From Streptomyces albidoflavus (GTDB lineage Bacteria > Actinomycetota > Actinomycetes > Streptomycetales > Streptomycetaceae), in contig NZ_JOII01000001.1 of NCBI RefSeq assembly GCF_000719955.1, positions 62,001-126,000 on the forward strand: DNA of 64,000 nt, given 5' to 3'. The notes beneath the pieces are model-generated. The model had not been told where the DNA came from. It made no database searches and saw only the letters and a program-made list of their open reading frames with translations. Positions 41,132-48,937 of this stretch are shown piece after piece (the first letter of the stretch is position 1; each line of letters opens with the position of its first letter). Position numbers and translations under genes: made by a program.

Positions 41132-42142
41132 TCAGCCGCCGGTGCCGGACGGCGCGGGGGACGGCGTCGCTGCGCCGGTCTCCTCGCCGTCGTCCTCGTC
41201 GCCGCTCCCGTCCTCCGGCGCCGCCCCGTCCTCCGGTGCCGCCCCGCCGTCCGCGTCCTCACCGTCACCGGCCGGCGGAGACGGGGCGTACCCGAAATCC
41301 GGGTTGCCGCCGTCGGGCCGGTCGCCGCCGGTGCCCGGGACCGGGACGGCCGGGAGGGTCAGCTGGGGCTGCTGCTCGGGGAGGTCGAGGACGCCGCGGC
41401 AGAACCGTTCGATCGCGCCGGGGCCGCCCTTGGCCAGCCGCTCCAGGCGGCGGCGGTGGTCGGCGTCCATCGTGCCGTCCTCGTAGGCGCGGCAGGCGAT
41501 CTCGGTGCGCTCCTCCCAGTCCCAGCCGCCGCCCGGCGACGGGGTGCGGCCGGGGTGCGGGGAGCGCTCCGGCGTCGGCGTGCCGGACCCGGGCGCCTCG
41601 GTCTCCTCGTCGGGGACCGGCTCCCCGGAGGACGAGGACGCCGGCGGCGACGGGGAGTCGGGCGGGGCCGGAGAGGTGGGCTCGGACGGGTCCGGCTCCG
41701 GGGAGACCAGGACCTCGGGCGAGGAACTGTCGGCGGAGACGGAGGCGGCCGGGGCCGGGGTCTCGGGCCCGCGGAACGGGGAGGGCAGCACACCGGCGCC
41801 GGCGGCCATCGCCACCCCGCCGATCATGAACCCGCCCAGCGCCACCGCCAGCCCGAACCGCACCGGCCGCCCCCAGCGCGAGGGCGCCGGGGCGGGCCGG
41901 CCGAGCCGCACCACACCGGCCCCGGACTCCCGGTGGGCGGTGCGGAAGGCGGCGACGGCCTCCTCCTCGCGGGCGGCGGCCGGTCCGGCCGGGCCGGGCG
42001 CGGTCAGCGTCGCCAGCGCGGCCCGCAGGGCGGCGGCCTCCGGCGGGTCGGGGGGTGCGTCGGCGGGGCCGGAGTGCTCGCCGCGCAGCAAACGTTCGGT
42101 GGCGTCCTCGGTCGGCCATCCGTGGTGCTCGTCGGCCATCAC
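41132..42142 (-). CDS. Membrane protein partner of ECF sigma factor
   Basis: A 336-residue single-pass protein with a cytoplasmic N-terminus (about 1-90), one membrane helix (FGLAVALGGFMIGGVAMAAGAG) and a long Pro/Ser/Glu-rich outer region. Its only ordered-looking part is TEIACRAYEDGTMDADHRRRLERLAKGGPGAIERFCRGVLDL. Coupled to the sigma gene by overlap (GTG at 42142 or ATG at 42139 within the sigma stop). This arrangement suggests it regulates or anchors the sigma factor, but no zinc-binding anti-sigma motif is visible. Many streptomycete sigma genes have such low-complexity partners. Confidence 0.85.
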   Translation of the reverse strand: MMADEHHGWPTEDATERLLRGEHSGPADAPPDPPEAAALRAALATLTAPGPAGPAAAREEEAVAAFRTAHRESGAGVVRLGRPAPAPSRWGRPVRFGLAVALGGFMIGGVAMAAGAGVLPSPFRGPETPAPAASVSADSSSPEVLVSPEPDPSEPTSPAPPDSPSPPASSSSGEPVPDEETEAPGSGTPTPERSPHPGRTPSPGGGWDWEERTEIACRAYEDGTMDADHRRRLERLAKGGPGAIERFCRGVLDLPEQQPQLTLPAVPVPGTGGDRPDGGNPDFGYAPSPPAGDGEDADGGAAPEDGAAPEDGSGDEDDGEETGAATPSPAPSGTGG

Positions 42143-42822
42143 ATTTCTTCCTGCGTCCGCGGAGGTGTTCGCGTCACACTGACGGTTGTCGCCGGGGGTC
42201 GGTGCGGCGACCTCTGGGGCGGTACGGAGCCGGGGGCGTCCTCGCTCCGGCCGGTGCGGTCGGCGAGGAGTTCGCCGAGCCGCTTCAGGCCCCGGTGGGC
42301 GGCGGTGCGTACGGCGCCGGGGCGTTTGCCCAGCGTGTGGGCGGCGCTCTTGGCGTCCAGGCCGACGACGACGCGGAGGACGACCGCCTCGGCCTGGTCC
42401 TGCGGGAGTTGCGCTATCAGCGCGAGGGTGTCCCCCGTCGACAGCGCCTCCATGGCCTCACCGGCGGTGTCCGTCTCGGCGGCCCGGCCGGTCAGTTCGG
42501 TCTCGTCGCCCCCTATGGCGGGGCGGCGGCCACGCATGCGGATGTGGTCGAGGGCACGGTTGCGGGCGATCCGCGCGGCCCACCCCCGGAACCGGTCGGC
42601 GTCGCCGCTGAACCGGTCGAGGTCGCGCGCTATCTGCAACCACGCCTCGGACGCCACGTCCTCGGCGTCGGCCTCCCCGACGAGTGTCCGTACGTATCCC
42701 AGCAGCCGCGGCTGCACCGCGCGGTACACAGTCCGGAAGGCGTTCTCGTCCCCGTCCTGCGCCGCGTGAACCGCGGCGGTCAGCTCCGCGTCGTCCCCCA
42801 GCACTCCCTCATCCTGCCCCAC
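42139..42822 (-). CDS. ECF-family RNA polymerase sigma factor
   Basis: A 227-residue sigma-70 group 4 factor. Region 2: DENAFRTVYRAVQPRLLGYVRTLVGEADAEDVASEAWLQIARDLDRF and FRGWAARIARNRALDHIR. Region 4: LIAQLPQDQAEAVVLRVVVGLDAKSAAHTLGKRPGAVRTAAHRGLKRL. The C-terminal 35 residues are disordered and Pro/Arg-rich. It directs core polymerase to a set of promoters in response to an unknown signal passed by the coupled membrane protein. Start is GTG 42822; the ribosome site is weak and a later GTG at 42804 is possible. An inverted repeat 140 bases upstream could be a control site. Confidence 0.92.
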   Translation of the reverse strand: MGQDEGVLGDDAELTAAVHAAQDGDENAFRTVYRAVQPRLLGYVRTLVGEADAEDVASEAWLQIARDLDRFSGDADRFRGWAARIARNRALDHIRMRGRRPAIGGDETELTGRAAETDTAGEAMEALSTGDTLALIAQLPQDQAEAVVLRVVVGLDAKSAAHTLGKRPGAVRTAAHRGLKRLGELLADRTGRSEDAPGSVPPQRSPHRPPATTVSVTRTPPRTQEEM

Positions 42823-42962
42823 TAGTCGGCCGCGCCGTCACCCGGCCCGGCCGGGCTCCTCGGGGATGCCCGGCACCCCCTGCCACCGGCGCGCCCGCGC
42901 GGACCAGCACGCTACGACCTGCACGCCCCCGCCGTCCACGCCCCGCACACCCCGCTGTCGCC

Positions 42963-42986
42963 CTGTCACACACCGGGGTGTGACAG
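42963..42986. repeat. Inverted repeat upstream of ECF sigma gene
   Basis: Arms CTGTCACAC and GTGTGACAG around ACCGGG. No following T tract in either direction. It lies in the 295-base gap between the GT2 stop and sigma start and is related in sequence to the palindrome at 27798-27809. A regulator site is more likely than a terminator, since a separate hairpin for the GT2 gene exists at 43041-43086. Confidence 0.4.
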
Positions 42987-43040
42987 AAACCGCACCGGCG
43001 GCGCTGTAGAGAGAGACGGGTCGCCCGCGACTCGCGTCGG

Positions 43041-43086
43041 CAACGGCCGGGGTCACTCCTGTGGGGGGTGGCGGCCCCGGCCGTTG
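43041..43086 (-). terminator. Hairpin downstream of the GT2 gene
   Basis: A perfect 12-bp inverted repeat (43041-43052 with 43075-43086), 32 bases after the GT2 stop, with a 22-base loop. Probable terminator or 3' stabiliser. Confidence 0.5.
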
Positions 43087-43117
43087 TTCTGCTCCGGGGT
43101 CCCGCCGGACGGGGAAC

Positions 43118-43891
43118 CTAGATCCGCGAGTTCCGCACCGACTGCCACACCGCGCCGGCCAGTGCCCGCGCCGACCGGGCGACGGAGAGCTTCTCGTGCT
43201 CGCGGTACAGCTCCCAGTTGTACTGGACCAGGGAGAGCTTGTTGGAGGAGAGCGAGGTCGCCTGGCCGGCCCGGTAGACGGCGAGCGGCTCGGCCAGGCC
43301 GCGGGCGTCGGCGCCGTCGCGCATGATCGACAGCCACAGGGCGTAGTCCTGGCGCTTGCGCATCTCCGGCATCAGCCGCGTGCCGAGGACCGTGCGGTCG
43401 TACATGGCGGTCAGGGCGCCGATGTGGTCCCGCACCAGCATCGCGCGGTAGTCGACGTGCGCGCGGGCGCGGATCACCCGGCCGTTCGGGGTGAAGTCGG
43501 TGCTCTCGCCCGCGTGGTCGGCGTCCATCTTGTAGTACGAGGTGAAGGTCAGCGGCGCGGTGCCCTCCTGGGCGAAGGCGAGCTGCCGCTCGGTCTTCTC
43601 CGGGAGCCACATGTCGTCGCTGTCGAGGAAGGCCACGTAGTCGCCCCGGGCCCGCTCCATGGCGAGGTTGCGGGCGCGGCCCGCGCCACCCCGCTCGGGC
43701 GCCGTCTCGGGCAGCACGCGCTCGTCCTGCCGGGCGAACTCCCGCAGCAGCTCCATCGAGTCGTCCGACGACTGGTCGTCGGTGATCAGCAGCTCCAGGT
43801 CGGTGTGGGTCTGCGTGAGCACCGACCGGACCGCCGCACCGAGCGTTGCCGCCGAGTTGTACACGGGCATGACGACAGACACCAGGGGCAC
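43118..43891 (-). CDS. Family 2 glycosyltransferase
   Basis: A 257-residue GT-A enzyme: LVSVVMPVYNSAATLGAAVRSVL, LLITDDQSSDDSMELL, GGAGRARNLAMERARGDYVAFL and the metal-binding DSDDMW, then MRKRQDYALWLSIMRDG, where QDY...W is the catalytic-base region. The type resembles capsular or teichoic-acid side chain transferases (TuaG-like). Start GTG 43891 has AAGGAG at ideal spacing. It is monocistronic, about 18 kb from the nonulosonic locus, so a link to wall polymers is only a suggestion. Confidence 0.92.
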   Translation of the reverse strand: MPLVSVVMPVYNSAATLGAAVRSVLTQTHTDLELLITDDQSSDDSMELLREFARQDERVLPETAPERGGAGRARNLAMERARGDYVAFLDSDDMWLPEKTERQLAFAQEGTAPLTFTSYYKMDADHAGESTDFTPNGRVIRARAHVDYRAMLVRDHIGALTAMYDRTVLGTRLMPEMRKRQDYALWLSIMRDGADARGLAEPLAVYRAGQATSLSSNKLSLVQYNWELYREHEKLSVARSARALAGAVWQSVRNSRI

Positions 43892-44062
43892 GCGATTCTC
43901 CTTGCTCGGCCGGAACGACGGTCCATTCAAACATCGCGATCGAACAGGGAGCGACACGCGGCTCCTCGCCCCCGGGCGGGGCCGCCGCCACCGGGGCCGC
44001 ATACTCCCCCGTCCCGACGGGTAGAGGCCGTTCCCCGCCTCGCGACGGAGCAGGGAGCTGCT

Positions 44063-45037
44063 GTGCTGCGTATCCACTTCACGCCCGAGGACCTCACCCG
44101 GGTCCGGGTGGCCCCGGGTCCCGACCTCCTGTGGGAGATCAGCAACAGCGTGCAGACCCTGCAGCGCAAGGACGGGGAGCGGGTCTTCGGTGCCTGGCGG
44201 CGTTGGGCGCGGCCCCGTCTTCCGGAGAGCCGGGAGCTGCTCTCGCCGCTGCTGCCGCCGTACGGCTACTCGCCGGACTTCCTCACGCCGAGCGCCGGGG
44301 AGCGGCCCACGTTCCGGGCCGCCGTCGACGCCCTGCTCGGGACGGAGCCGGCGCGGCTGCGGGCGGAGCTGGCCCGGCTCGCCCGGTCGGCGCGGCTGCC
44401 GGGGTGGGCGGCCTCGCTGGCGCGGGGGGACACGGAGACGCTGACGCGGCTGGGCGACGCCCTCCACGCGTACCAGGCGCGGGCCCTCGTCCCGCACTGG
44501 CGCCAGATACGGGCGGACGTGGAGGCCGACCGGGCGCGGCGGCTGCGGGACCTGATGGACGGCGGCACCGAGGCGCTGCTGACCGGGCTCGGGCCCGACG
44601 CCCGCTGGCGGCCCCCGGTGCTGGAGGTCACCTACCCGGTCGAGCAGTGCCTGCGGCTGGAGGGGCGCGGGCTGGTCCTCCAGCCGTCCTTCTTCTGCTG
44701 GCCCACCCCGACCACCCTGGCCGACGGCGCGCTGCGGCCCGTCCTGGTCCACCCCATACGCCACACCCCGGGCTGGTCCGCGCCCCGGACGGGACCGGGG
44801 CCGCTCGGGCGCCTCCTCGGGCAGACCCGGGCGGAGCTGCTGCGGGCCACCGGCACCGGCTGTTCCACCGTGGAGGCGGCCCGGATGCTCCAGGTGACGC
44901 ACCCGGCGGTCAGCCAGCACATGAACGTGCTGCGGGCGGCCGGCCTGATCACCACCGTCCGCACCGCCGGCCGCTCCTTCCACCTCGCGACGGCCGAGGG
45001 CCGCGCCCTGCTGGCGGCCGAGGAACACCGGCCGTAA
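44063..45037 (+). CDS. ArsR-type winged-helix transcriptional regulator
   Basis: A 324-residue regulator with a long N-terminal domain (LRIHFTPEDLTRVRVAPGPDLLWEISNSVQTL) of the type often found in actinomycete ArsR-like proteins. A C-terminal winged helix (GQTRAELLRATGTGCSTVEAARML QVTHPAVSQHMNVLRAAGLI TTVRTAGRSFHLATAEGRAL) completes it. No cysteine metal motif is present in the recognition helix, so the signal is probably not metal. Start GTG 44063 follows CAGGGAG. It precedes the Tat-exported esterase gene in the same direction, and an 8-bp inverted repeat spans its stop codon, possibly its operator. Confidence 0.9.
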   Translation: MLRIHFTPEDLTRVRVAPGPDLLWEISNSVQTLQRKDGERVFGAWRRWARPRLPESRELLSPLLPPYGYSPDFLTPSAGERPTFRAAVDALLGTEPARLRAELARLARSARLPGWAASLARGDTETLTRLGDALHAYQARALVPHWRQIRADVEADRARRLRDLMDGGTEALLTGLGPDARWRPPVLEVTYPVEQCLRLEGRGLVLQPSFFCWPTPTTLADGALRPVLVHPIRHTPGWSAPRTGPGPLGRLLGQTRAELLRATGTGCSTVEAARMLQVTHPAVSQHMNVLRAAGLITTVRTAGRSFHLATAEGRALLAAEEHRP

Positions 45038-45052
45038 GCCCTCTCTTACGGC
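45031..45052. promoter_or_regulatory. Inverted repeat between regulator and esterase genes
   Basis: GCCGTAAG, six bases, CTTACGGC: perfect 8-bp arms covering the regulator's TAA stop and ending 74 bases before the esterase start. It could be an operator for the esterase promoter or a weak terminator; there is no T tract. Confidence 0.4.
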
Positions 45053-45126
45053 TCTTGTGCCGGGCGAGGCGGCGCCTCCACGCTGTCCCCTGCCCGGCCA
45101 GACCCCCCACACCTCCGGAGGCCACG

Positions 45127-46116
45127 TTGAGCACGTCCCGCCCCACCCGCAGAGGCGTTCTGAAGGCCGCCGCGGGGCTCTCCGCGACCACGGCGCTCGG
45201 CGCCACCGGCGTCCTCGCGTCGGCGTCCGCAGCCCACGCGGCCGGTGACGGCTTCGGGTTGCGCATCGTCGACCGAGGCGAGAGCGACGCCCGCATGTGG
45301 TACTACCGCTTCGCCACCGACGCGATCGGCTGGAACCCCGGCGTCAACGTCCTCCTCCCGGACGGCTACCACAGCGGCGGACGCCGCTACCCCGTGCTGT
45401 ACCTCTTCCACGGCGGCGGCACCGGCCAGGACTTCATCACCTTCGACCGGATGGGCATCCGCGCCTGGACCGCCGGCAAGCCGCTCATCGTCGTCATGCC
45501 CGACGGCGGACCCGCCGGCTGGTACTCCAACCCGGTCTCCTCCAACGTGGGCCCGCGCAACTGGGAGACCTTCCACATCGCCCAGCTGCTCCCCTGGGTC
45601 GACGCCAACTTCCGCACCTACGCCGAGTACAACGGCCGGGCCGTCTCCGGCTTCTCGATGGGCGGCTTCGGCGCGCTGAAGTACGCCGCCAAGTACTACG
45701 GCCACTTCGCCTCGGTCAGCTCCCACTCCGGCCCGGCCAGCCTGCGCCGCGACGCGGGGCTCGTCACGCACTGGGCCAACGTCTCCTCCGCGGCGGTGGA
45801 GCTGGGCGGCGGCACGGTCTACGGCGCGCCCCTGTGGAACGAGGCCCGGGTCAGCGCCGACAACCCGGTGCAGCGCGTCGAGAGCTACCGGAACAAGCGC
45901 GTCTTCCTGGTCGCGGGCACCAGCCCCGACCCGGTCAACTGGTTCGACACCGTCAACGAGACGCAAGTCCTCGCCGGGCAGCGGGAGTTCAAGAGCGTGC
46001 TCGGTGCGGCCGGCATCCCGCACGAGGGCCACGAGGTCCCCGGCGGCCACTTCGTCCGCCCCGACCTGTTCCGCCGTGACCTGGACGGGATCGTCGCCCG
46101 TCTCCGCAAGGCCTGA
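45127..46116 (+). CDS. Tat-exported antigen 85/FrmB-like esterase
   Basis: A 329-residue alpha/beta hydrolase of the esterase D / mycolyltransferase-like family. The Tat signal is clear: TRRGVLKAAAGLS, then a hydrophobic stretch and AHA cleavage near 38. The enzyme has VNVLLPDGYHSGGRRYPVLY LFHGGG (oxyanion loop), nucleophile VSGFSMGGFGAL, and His in HEVPGGHFVRPD. The family acts on acyl esters; members include mycobacterial antigen 85 enzymes. Start is TTG 45127 with GGAGG at ideal spacing. It is followed after 35 bases by the DUF4185 gene, also Tat-exported, making a two-gene operon. Confidence 0.9.
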   Translation: MSTSRPTRRGVLKAAAGLSATTALGATGVLASASAAHAAGDGFGLRIVDRGESDARMWYYRFATDAIGWNPGVNVLLPDGYHSGGRRYPVLYLFHGGGTGQDFITFDRMGIRAWTAGKPLIVVMPDGGPAGWYSNPVSSNVGPRNWETFHIAQLLPWVDANFRTYAEYNGRAVSGFSMGGFGALKYAAKYYGHFASVSSHSGPASLRRDAGLVTHWANVSSAAVELGGGTVYGAPLWNEARVSADNPVQRVESYRNKRVFLVAGTSPDPVNWFDTVNETQVLAGQREFKSVLGAAGIPHEGHEVPGGHFVRPDLFRRDLDGIVARLRKA

Positions 46117-46151
46117 CCGCCGCCCCTTCGCCGACCTCCCGGGAGCCCGAC

Positions 46152-47249
46152 ATGCACGGACCCACCCCGTCCGGCCCGCGCCCGAGCCGCCGCGCGCTGC
46201 TGCGCGGCGCCGCGGGCGGCGGCCTCGCCCTGACCGGCCTCGCCGCCGCCGCTCCGGGCGCGAGCGCCACCGCGCGGGCCCCGGGAGCACGGGCCACCGG
46301 CGCCAAGGTCCGCGACCTCACCGGCCCCGCCCAGACCGGCCGCTTCGGCGCCCCCTGGACCGACCTCGGGATTCCGGTGCGCTGCCCGGACGGCTCGATG
46401 CTGCTGGTCTGCGGGGACACCTTCGACGGCGGGGGCGTCGGCGGCCCGGACTGGCGTTCGCCGGTGGGGCTGCGCTCCTCGAACGCCGACCCGGCCGCCC
46501 TCACCGTCGACGGCTGCGTGGGCGGCGGCCGGGCGGTGGGCCTGGTCCCGGAGGGCCACGAGGGCGGCACCACCGCCATCCCCTCCGACGTCTTCACCGT
46601 CGGCTCGACGATGTACATGCACCTGATGCGCGGCGTGATCTACCGGACCCACCACTCGGACTTCTGGCGCTCCGACGACAACGGCGAGACCTGGCAGTAC
46701 CTCTGCCAGTGGCCCGGCGACCAGTACGGCGGCCAGTTCCAGCAGAAGACGTACGCGGTCGCCGACGACGGCTACTGCTACGTGCTGTCCACCGTCTTCA
46801 ACCGCGACATCACCTCCGGCCTGCTCCTGCACCGCGTCCGCCAGGACGCCCTGGGCAACCCGGCCGCGTACGAGCCGTGGGGGTACGCGGGCGGCGCCTG
46901 GGCCTGGGGGAACCCGCCGACCACGGTGACCGCCGCCCGCCGCTGGGGCGAGATCTGCTTCCGCGCGATGGACGGGGGCTACGCGCTGAGCTGGCTCAAC
47001 ATGGCCCCGCTCGACCTGCGGGCCCAGTTCTTCCCGCTGCCGACCTCCAACCTCTTCACCACACCGGAGCAGACCACGATCGTCCCCACCGTCCCGGGCC
47101 GCGAGGGGGGCAACGCGGTGGCCAGCCCGTACGGCGGCTTCATCGTCCCGGGCTCCACCGTCGGCGACCTGCACCTGGCCGTCAGCCAGTGGTACGACGC
47201 GCAGAACTACCGGGTGATGCAGTACCGGATCAACGGGCTGACCCGCTGA
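46152..47249 (+). CDS. Tat-exported DUF4185 protein (GH183-like)
   Basis: A 365-residue exported beta-propeller-like protein. The Tat signal is SRRALLRGAAGGG with a hydrophobic core. The domain shows LLVCGDTFDGGG near 82, PSDVFTVGSTMYMHLMRGVI, DDNGETWQYL, and GGEI-type repeats around VTAARRWGEICFRAMDGGYAL. These are the marks of DUF4185, a family recently placed by others in GH183 as endo-D-arabinanases of mycobacterial arabinan (from memory). If so, this protein cleaves D-arabinan, and with the neighbouring antigen-85-like esterase could attack mycolate-arabinogalactan. Strictly, function here is inferred. Start ATG 46152 follows GGGAG. Confidence 0.85.
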   Translation: MHGPTPSGPRPSRRALLRGAAGGGLALTGLAAAAPGASATARAPGARATGAKVRDLTGPAQTGRFGAPWTDLGIPVRCPDGSMLLVCGDTFDGGGVGGPDWRSPVGLRSSNADPAALTVDGCVGGGRAVGLVPEGHEGGTTAIPSDVFTVGSTMYMHLMRGVIYRTHHSDFWRSDDNGETWQYLCQWPGDQYGGQFQQKTYAVADDGYCYVLSTVFNRDITSGLLLHRVRQDALGNPAAYEPWGYAGGAWAWGNPPTTVTAARRWGEICFRAMDGGYALSWLNMAPLDLRAQFFPLPTSNLFTTPEQTTIVPTVPGREGGNAVASPYGGFIVPGSTVGDLHLAVSQWYDAQNYRVMQYRINGLTR

Positions 47250-47256
47250 CCGGGCC

Positions 47257-47763
47257 TCACATCGGGAGAATCCCGGCCCGGTCCAGGAAGCGGAAGAAGA
47301 GCGGTTCGGCGAAGGGGTCCGCCGGGGCGGTGAAGGTGTCGAGCAGCGGCCGGTACGCCGCCTCGTGCCCGGCCTCGGCGGCCCAGGCGACCGCGCGGTC
47401 GGCGGCGTCGGGCGGCTCCAGGAAGTAGTCCTCGACGGCGAGGCCGTCGGCGGCCAGCCGCTGGGCCATCGCGTCCCGGGCGAGGCAGGCGGTCCACCCT
47501 CCGCTCTCCGGCCCGGCCGCCTCGATGACGACGCAGGCGCTGTCCATGACGTAGCCGAAGAGGGCGGGGTGGCCGGTCTCCTCGGCGAGCGTGTTCATGC
47601 TGCCGATGTCGGTGGGGCCGCCCTGGGTGGGGCACTCCCAGATCTGCCAGTCGTCGGGCCGGTGCTCCAGCAGGGTCAGCGCGGCGCCGACCGGCCGCAG
47701 GGCCGCCAGTGTGTCGAGCGGTGCGGCGCTCCTGGCCACGACGTAATAGCCCCAGTACCCCAT
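47257..47763 (-). CDS. Hypothetical protein
   Basis: A 168-residue cytoplasmic protein beginning MGYWGYYVVARSAAPL, a start type seen in several streptomycete proteins of unknown role. The rest is acidic with many Ala, Asp, Glu. Motifs such as DDWQIWECPTQGGPTDIGSMN and GYVMDSACVVIEAAGPE suggest a compact alpha/beta fold. Start ATG 47763 follows GGGGGAG; a longer upstream frame exists without ribosome site. It converges with the DUF4185 gene. No function can be given. Confidence 0.82.
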   Translation of the reverse strand: MGYWGYYVVARSAAPLDTLAALRPVGAALTLLEHRPDDWQIWECPTQGGPTDIGSMNTLAEETGHPALFGYVMDSACVVIEAAGPESGGWTACLARDAMAQRLAADGLAVEDYFLEPPDAADRAVAWAAEAGHEAAYRPLLDTFTAPADPFAEPLFFRFLDRAGILPM

Positions 47764-47888
47764 AACCGTGCTCCCCCGCGCTCGTGTGCGTGACTCCACC
47801 GGCAGGGACGCCGCTCGGGTGCCCGAACGTTCCCGGCCGGGGGCCTGCGGCGACTTCAGCACATCAGGGGCCGCGAGCGCCACCGAAA

Positions 47889-47920
47889 GCCCGCATCCCG
47901 CCGGCCGGAGGGATGCGGGC
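47889..47920 (-). terminator. Terminator of DUF4328 gene
   Basis: A perfect 11-bp stem (GCCCGCATCCC with GGGATGCGGGC) 20 bases after the DUF4328 stop, followed by TTTC on the minus strand. Confidence 0.6.
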
Positions 47921-47940
47921 CGCGCGGGCGCGCGCCGGGG

Positions 47941-48747
47941 TCAGACCTTCTCGGGCGCCGGAGCGTCCGGGACTTCCGGCAGGGGCCCGGGCGCCGCCGG
48001 TGGCCAGGGCTGGTGGGCGCGGGCGTCCTGGCGCCGGGTCAGCGCCAGCACGAAGAGGACGGCGATGACGGCGTGCACGACGCTGAACAGCTCGGAGTAG
48101 GCGACGTACCGGTAGGCGCGGGCGATCTCGTCCAGTTCCTCGGCGCGGCGGAGGATGCGCGAGGCGCCGTTGCCCACCACGGTGTCGACGACGAAGGTGA
48201 CCCACCAGAGGTTGAGCAGCCACGTGCCCCGCCGGTCGGCCGGCGAGGCGCAGGCGCGCCAGGTGTCCACGGCGACCCGGCGCGGGAGCCAGAGATTGGC
48301 GAACGGTACGAACCAGCCTCCCACCGCCCAGCCGCGCCTAAGGGTGTGGCCGTGCGGGTCGAAGACCTCGGCGTTGACCCGGCTGCGCCGGAACCAAACG
48401 AGGAAGACGACGATGCTGGCGAAATAGACCAGCGACCAGAAGTGGCCGGTCCACACGGTGAACTGCTCGACGCCGCCCACCCACTCGGCCACCGCCCAGT
48501 CCCCGTCGGCCAACCGGCCGACGAGCCCGGCCAACCGGAGATCCAGCACGGCGGAAACCAGGTCGGTGAGGCCGACCGCCGCGAACAGCCCGGCGGTCGC
48601 CCACCCCAGGGCCACCGGTGAGCGGAGCACGGCCGGAGCGCCGTTGGCCTCGGCGCCGGTCCGGGGGTGGCCGGGGTAGGTGGCGCAGAGGGCGCACTGC
48701 ACCGAGGACGGTTGGGCCTCGGCGACCTGACATCTGACACAGAGCAT
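47941..48747 (-). CDS. DUF4328 membrane protein with zinc-ribbon start
   Basis: A 268-residue protein. The N-terminus MLCVRCQVAEAQPSSVQCALC contains two CxxC pairs (CVRC and CALC), a likely zinc ribbon. About four membrane helices follow, with the DUF4328 core: VWTGHFWSLVYFASIVVFLVWFRRSRVNAEVF, WAVGGWFVPFANLWLPRRVAVDTWRA and LLNLWWVTFVVDTVV. The function of DUF4328 is not known. I prefer ATG 48747 to GTG 48765 because the G-rich stretch before the ATG can act as ribosome site. It has its own terminator. Confidence 0.9.
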   Translation of the reverse strand: MLCVRCQVAEAQPSSVQCALCATYPGHPRTGAEANGAPAVLRSPVALGWATAGLFAAVGLTDLVSAVLDLRLAGLVGRLADGDWAVAEWVGGVEQFTVWTGHFWSLVYFASIVVFLVWFRRSRVNAEVFDPHGHTLRRGWAVGGWFVPFANLWLPRRVAVDTWRACASPADRRGTWLLNLWWVTFVVDTVVGNGASRILRRAEELDEIARAYRYVAYSELFSVVHAVIAVLFVLALTRRQDARAHQPWPPAAPGPLPEVPDAPAPEKV

Positions 48748-48937
48748 GACGAAGGAACCCCCCACGGGTGGAGCCGTGCGCCCGCGCCCCTCCCCCGAGG
48801 CGTGCGGCCGCGCACAGCGGAAAGCCCCGTCCGGGCGCGGTCATCCGGCGGCGGACGGGGCGTTGACCAGCGAAGAGTAAGGCAGCGGCGGGGCGTCCGG
48901 AAGCTCCTTTTCCGGTCCGCGGGTGCGAGCCGCCGGG

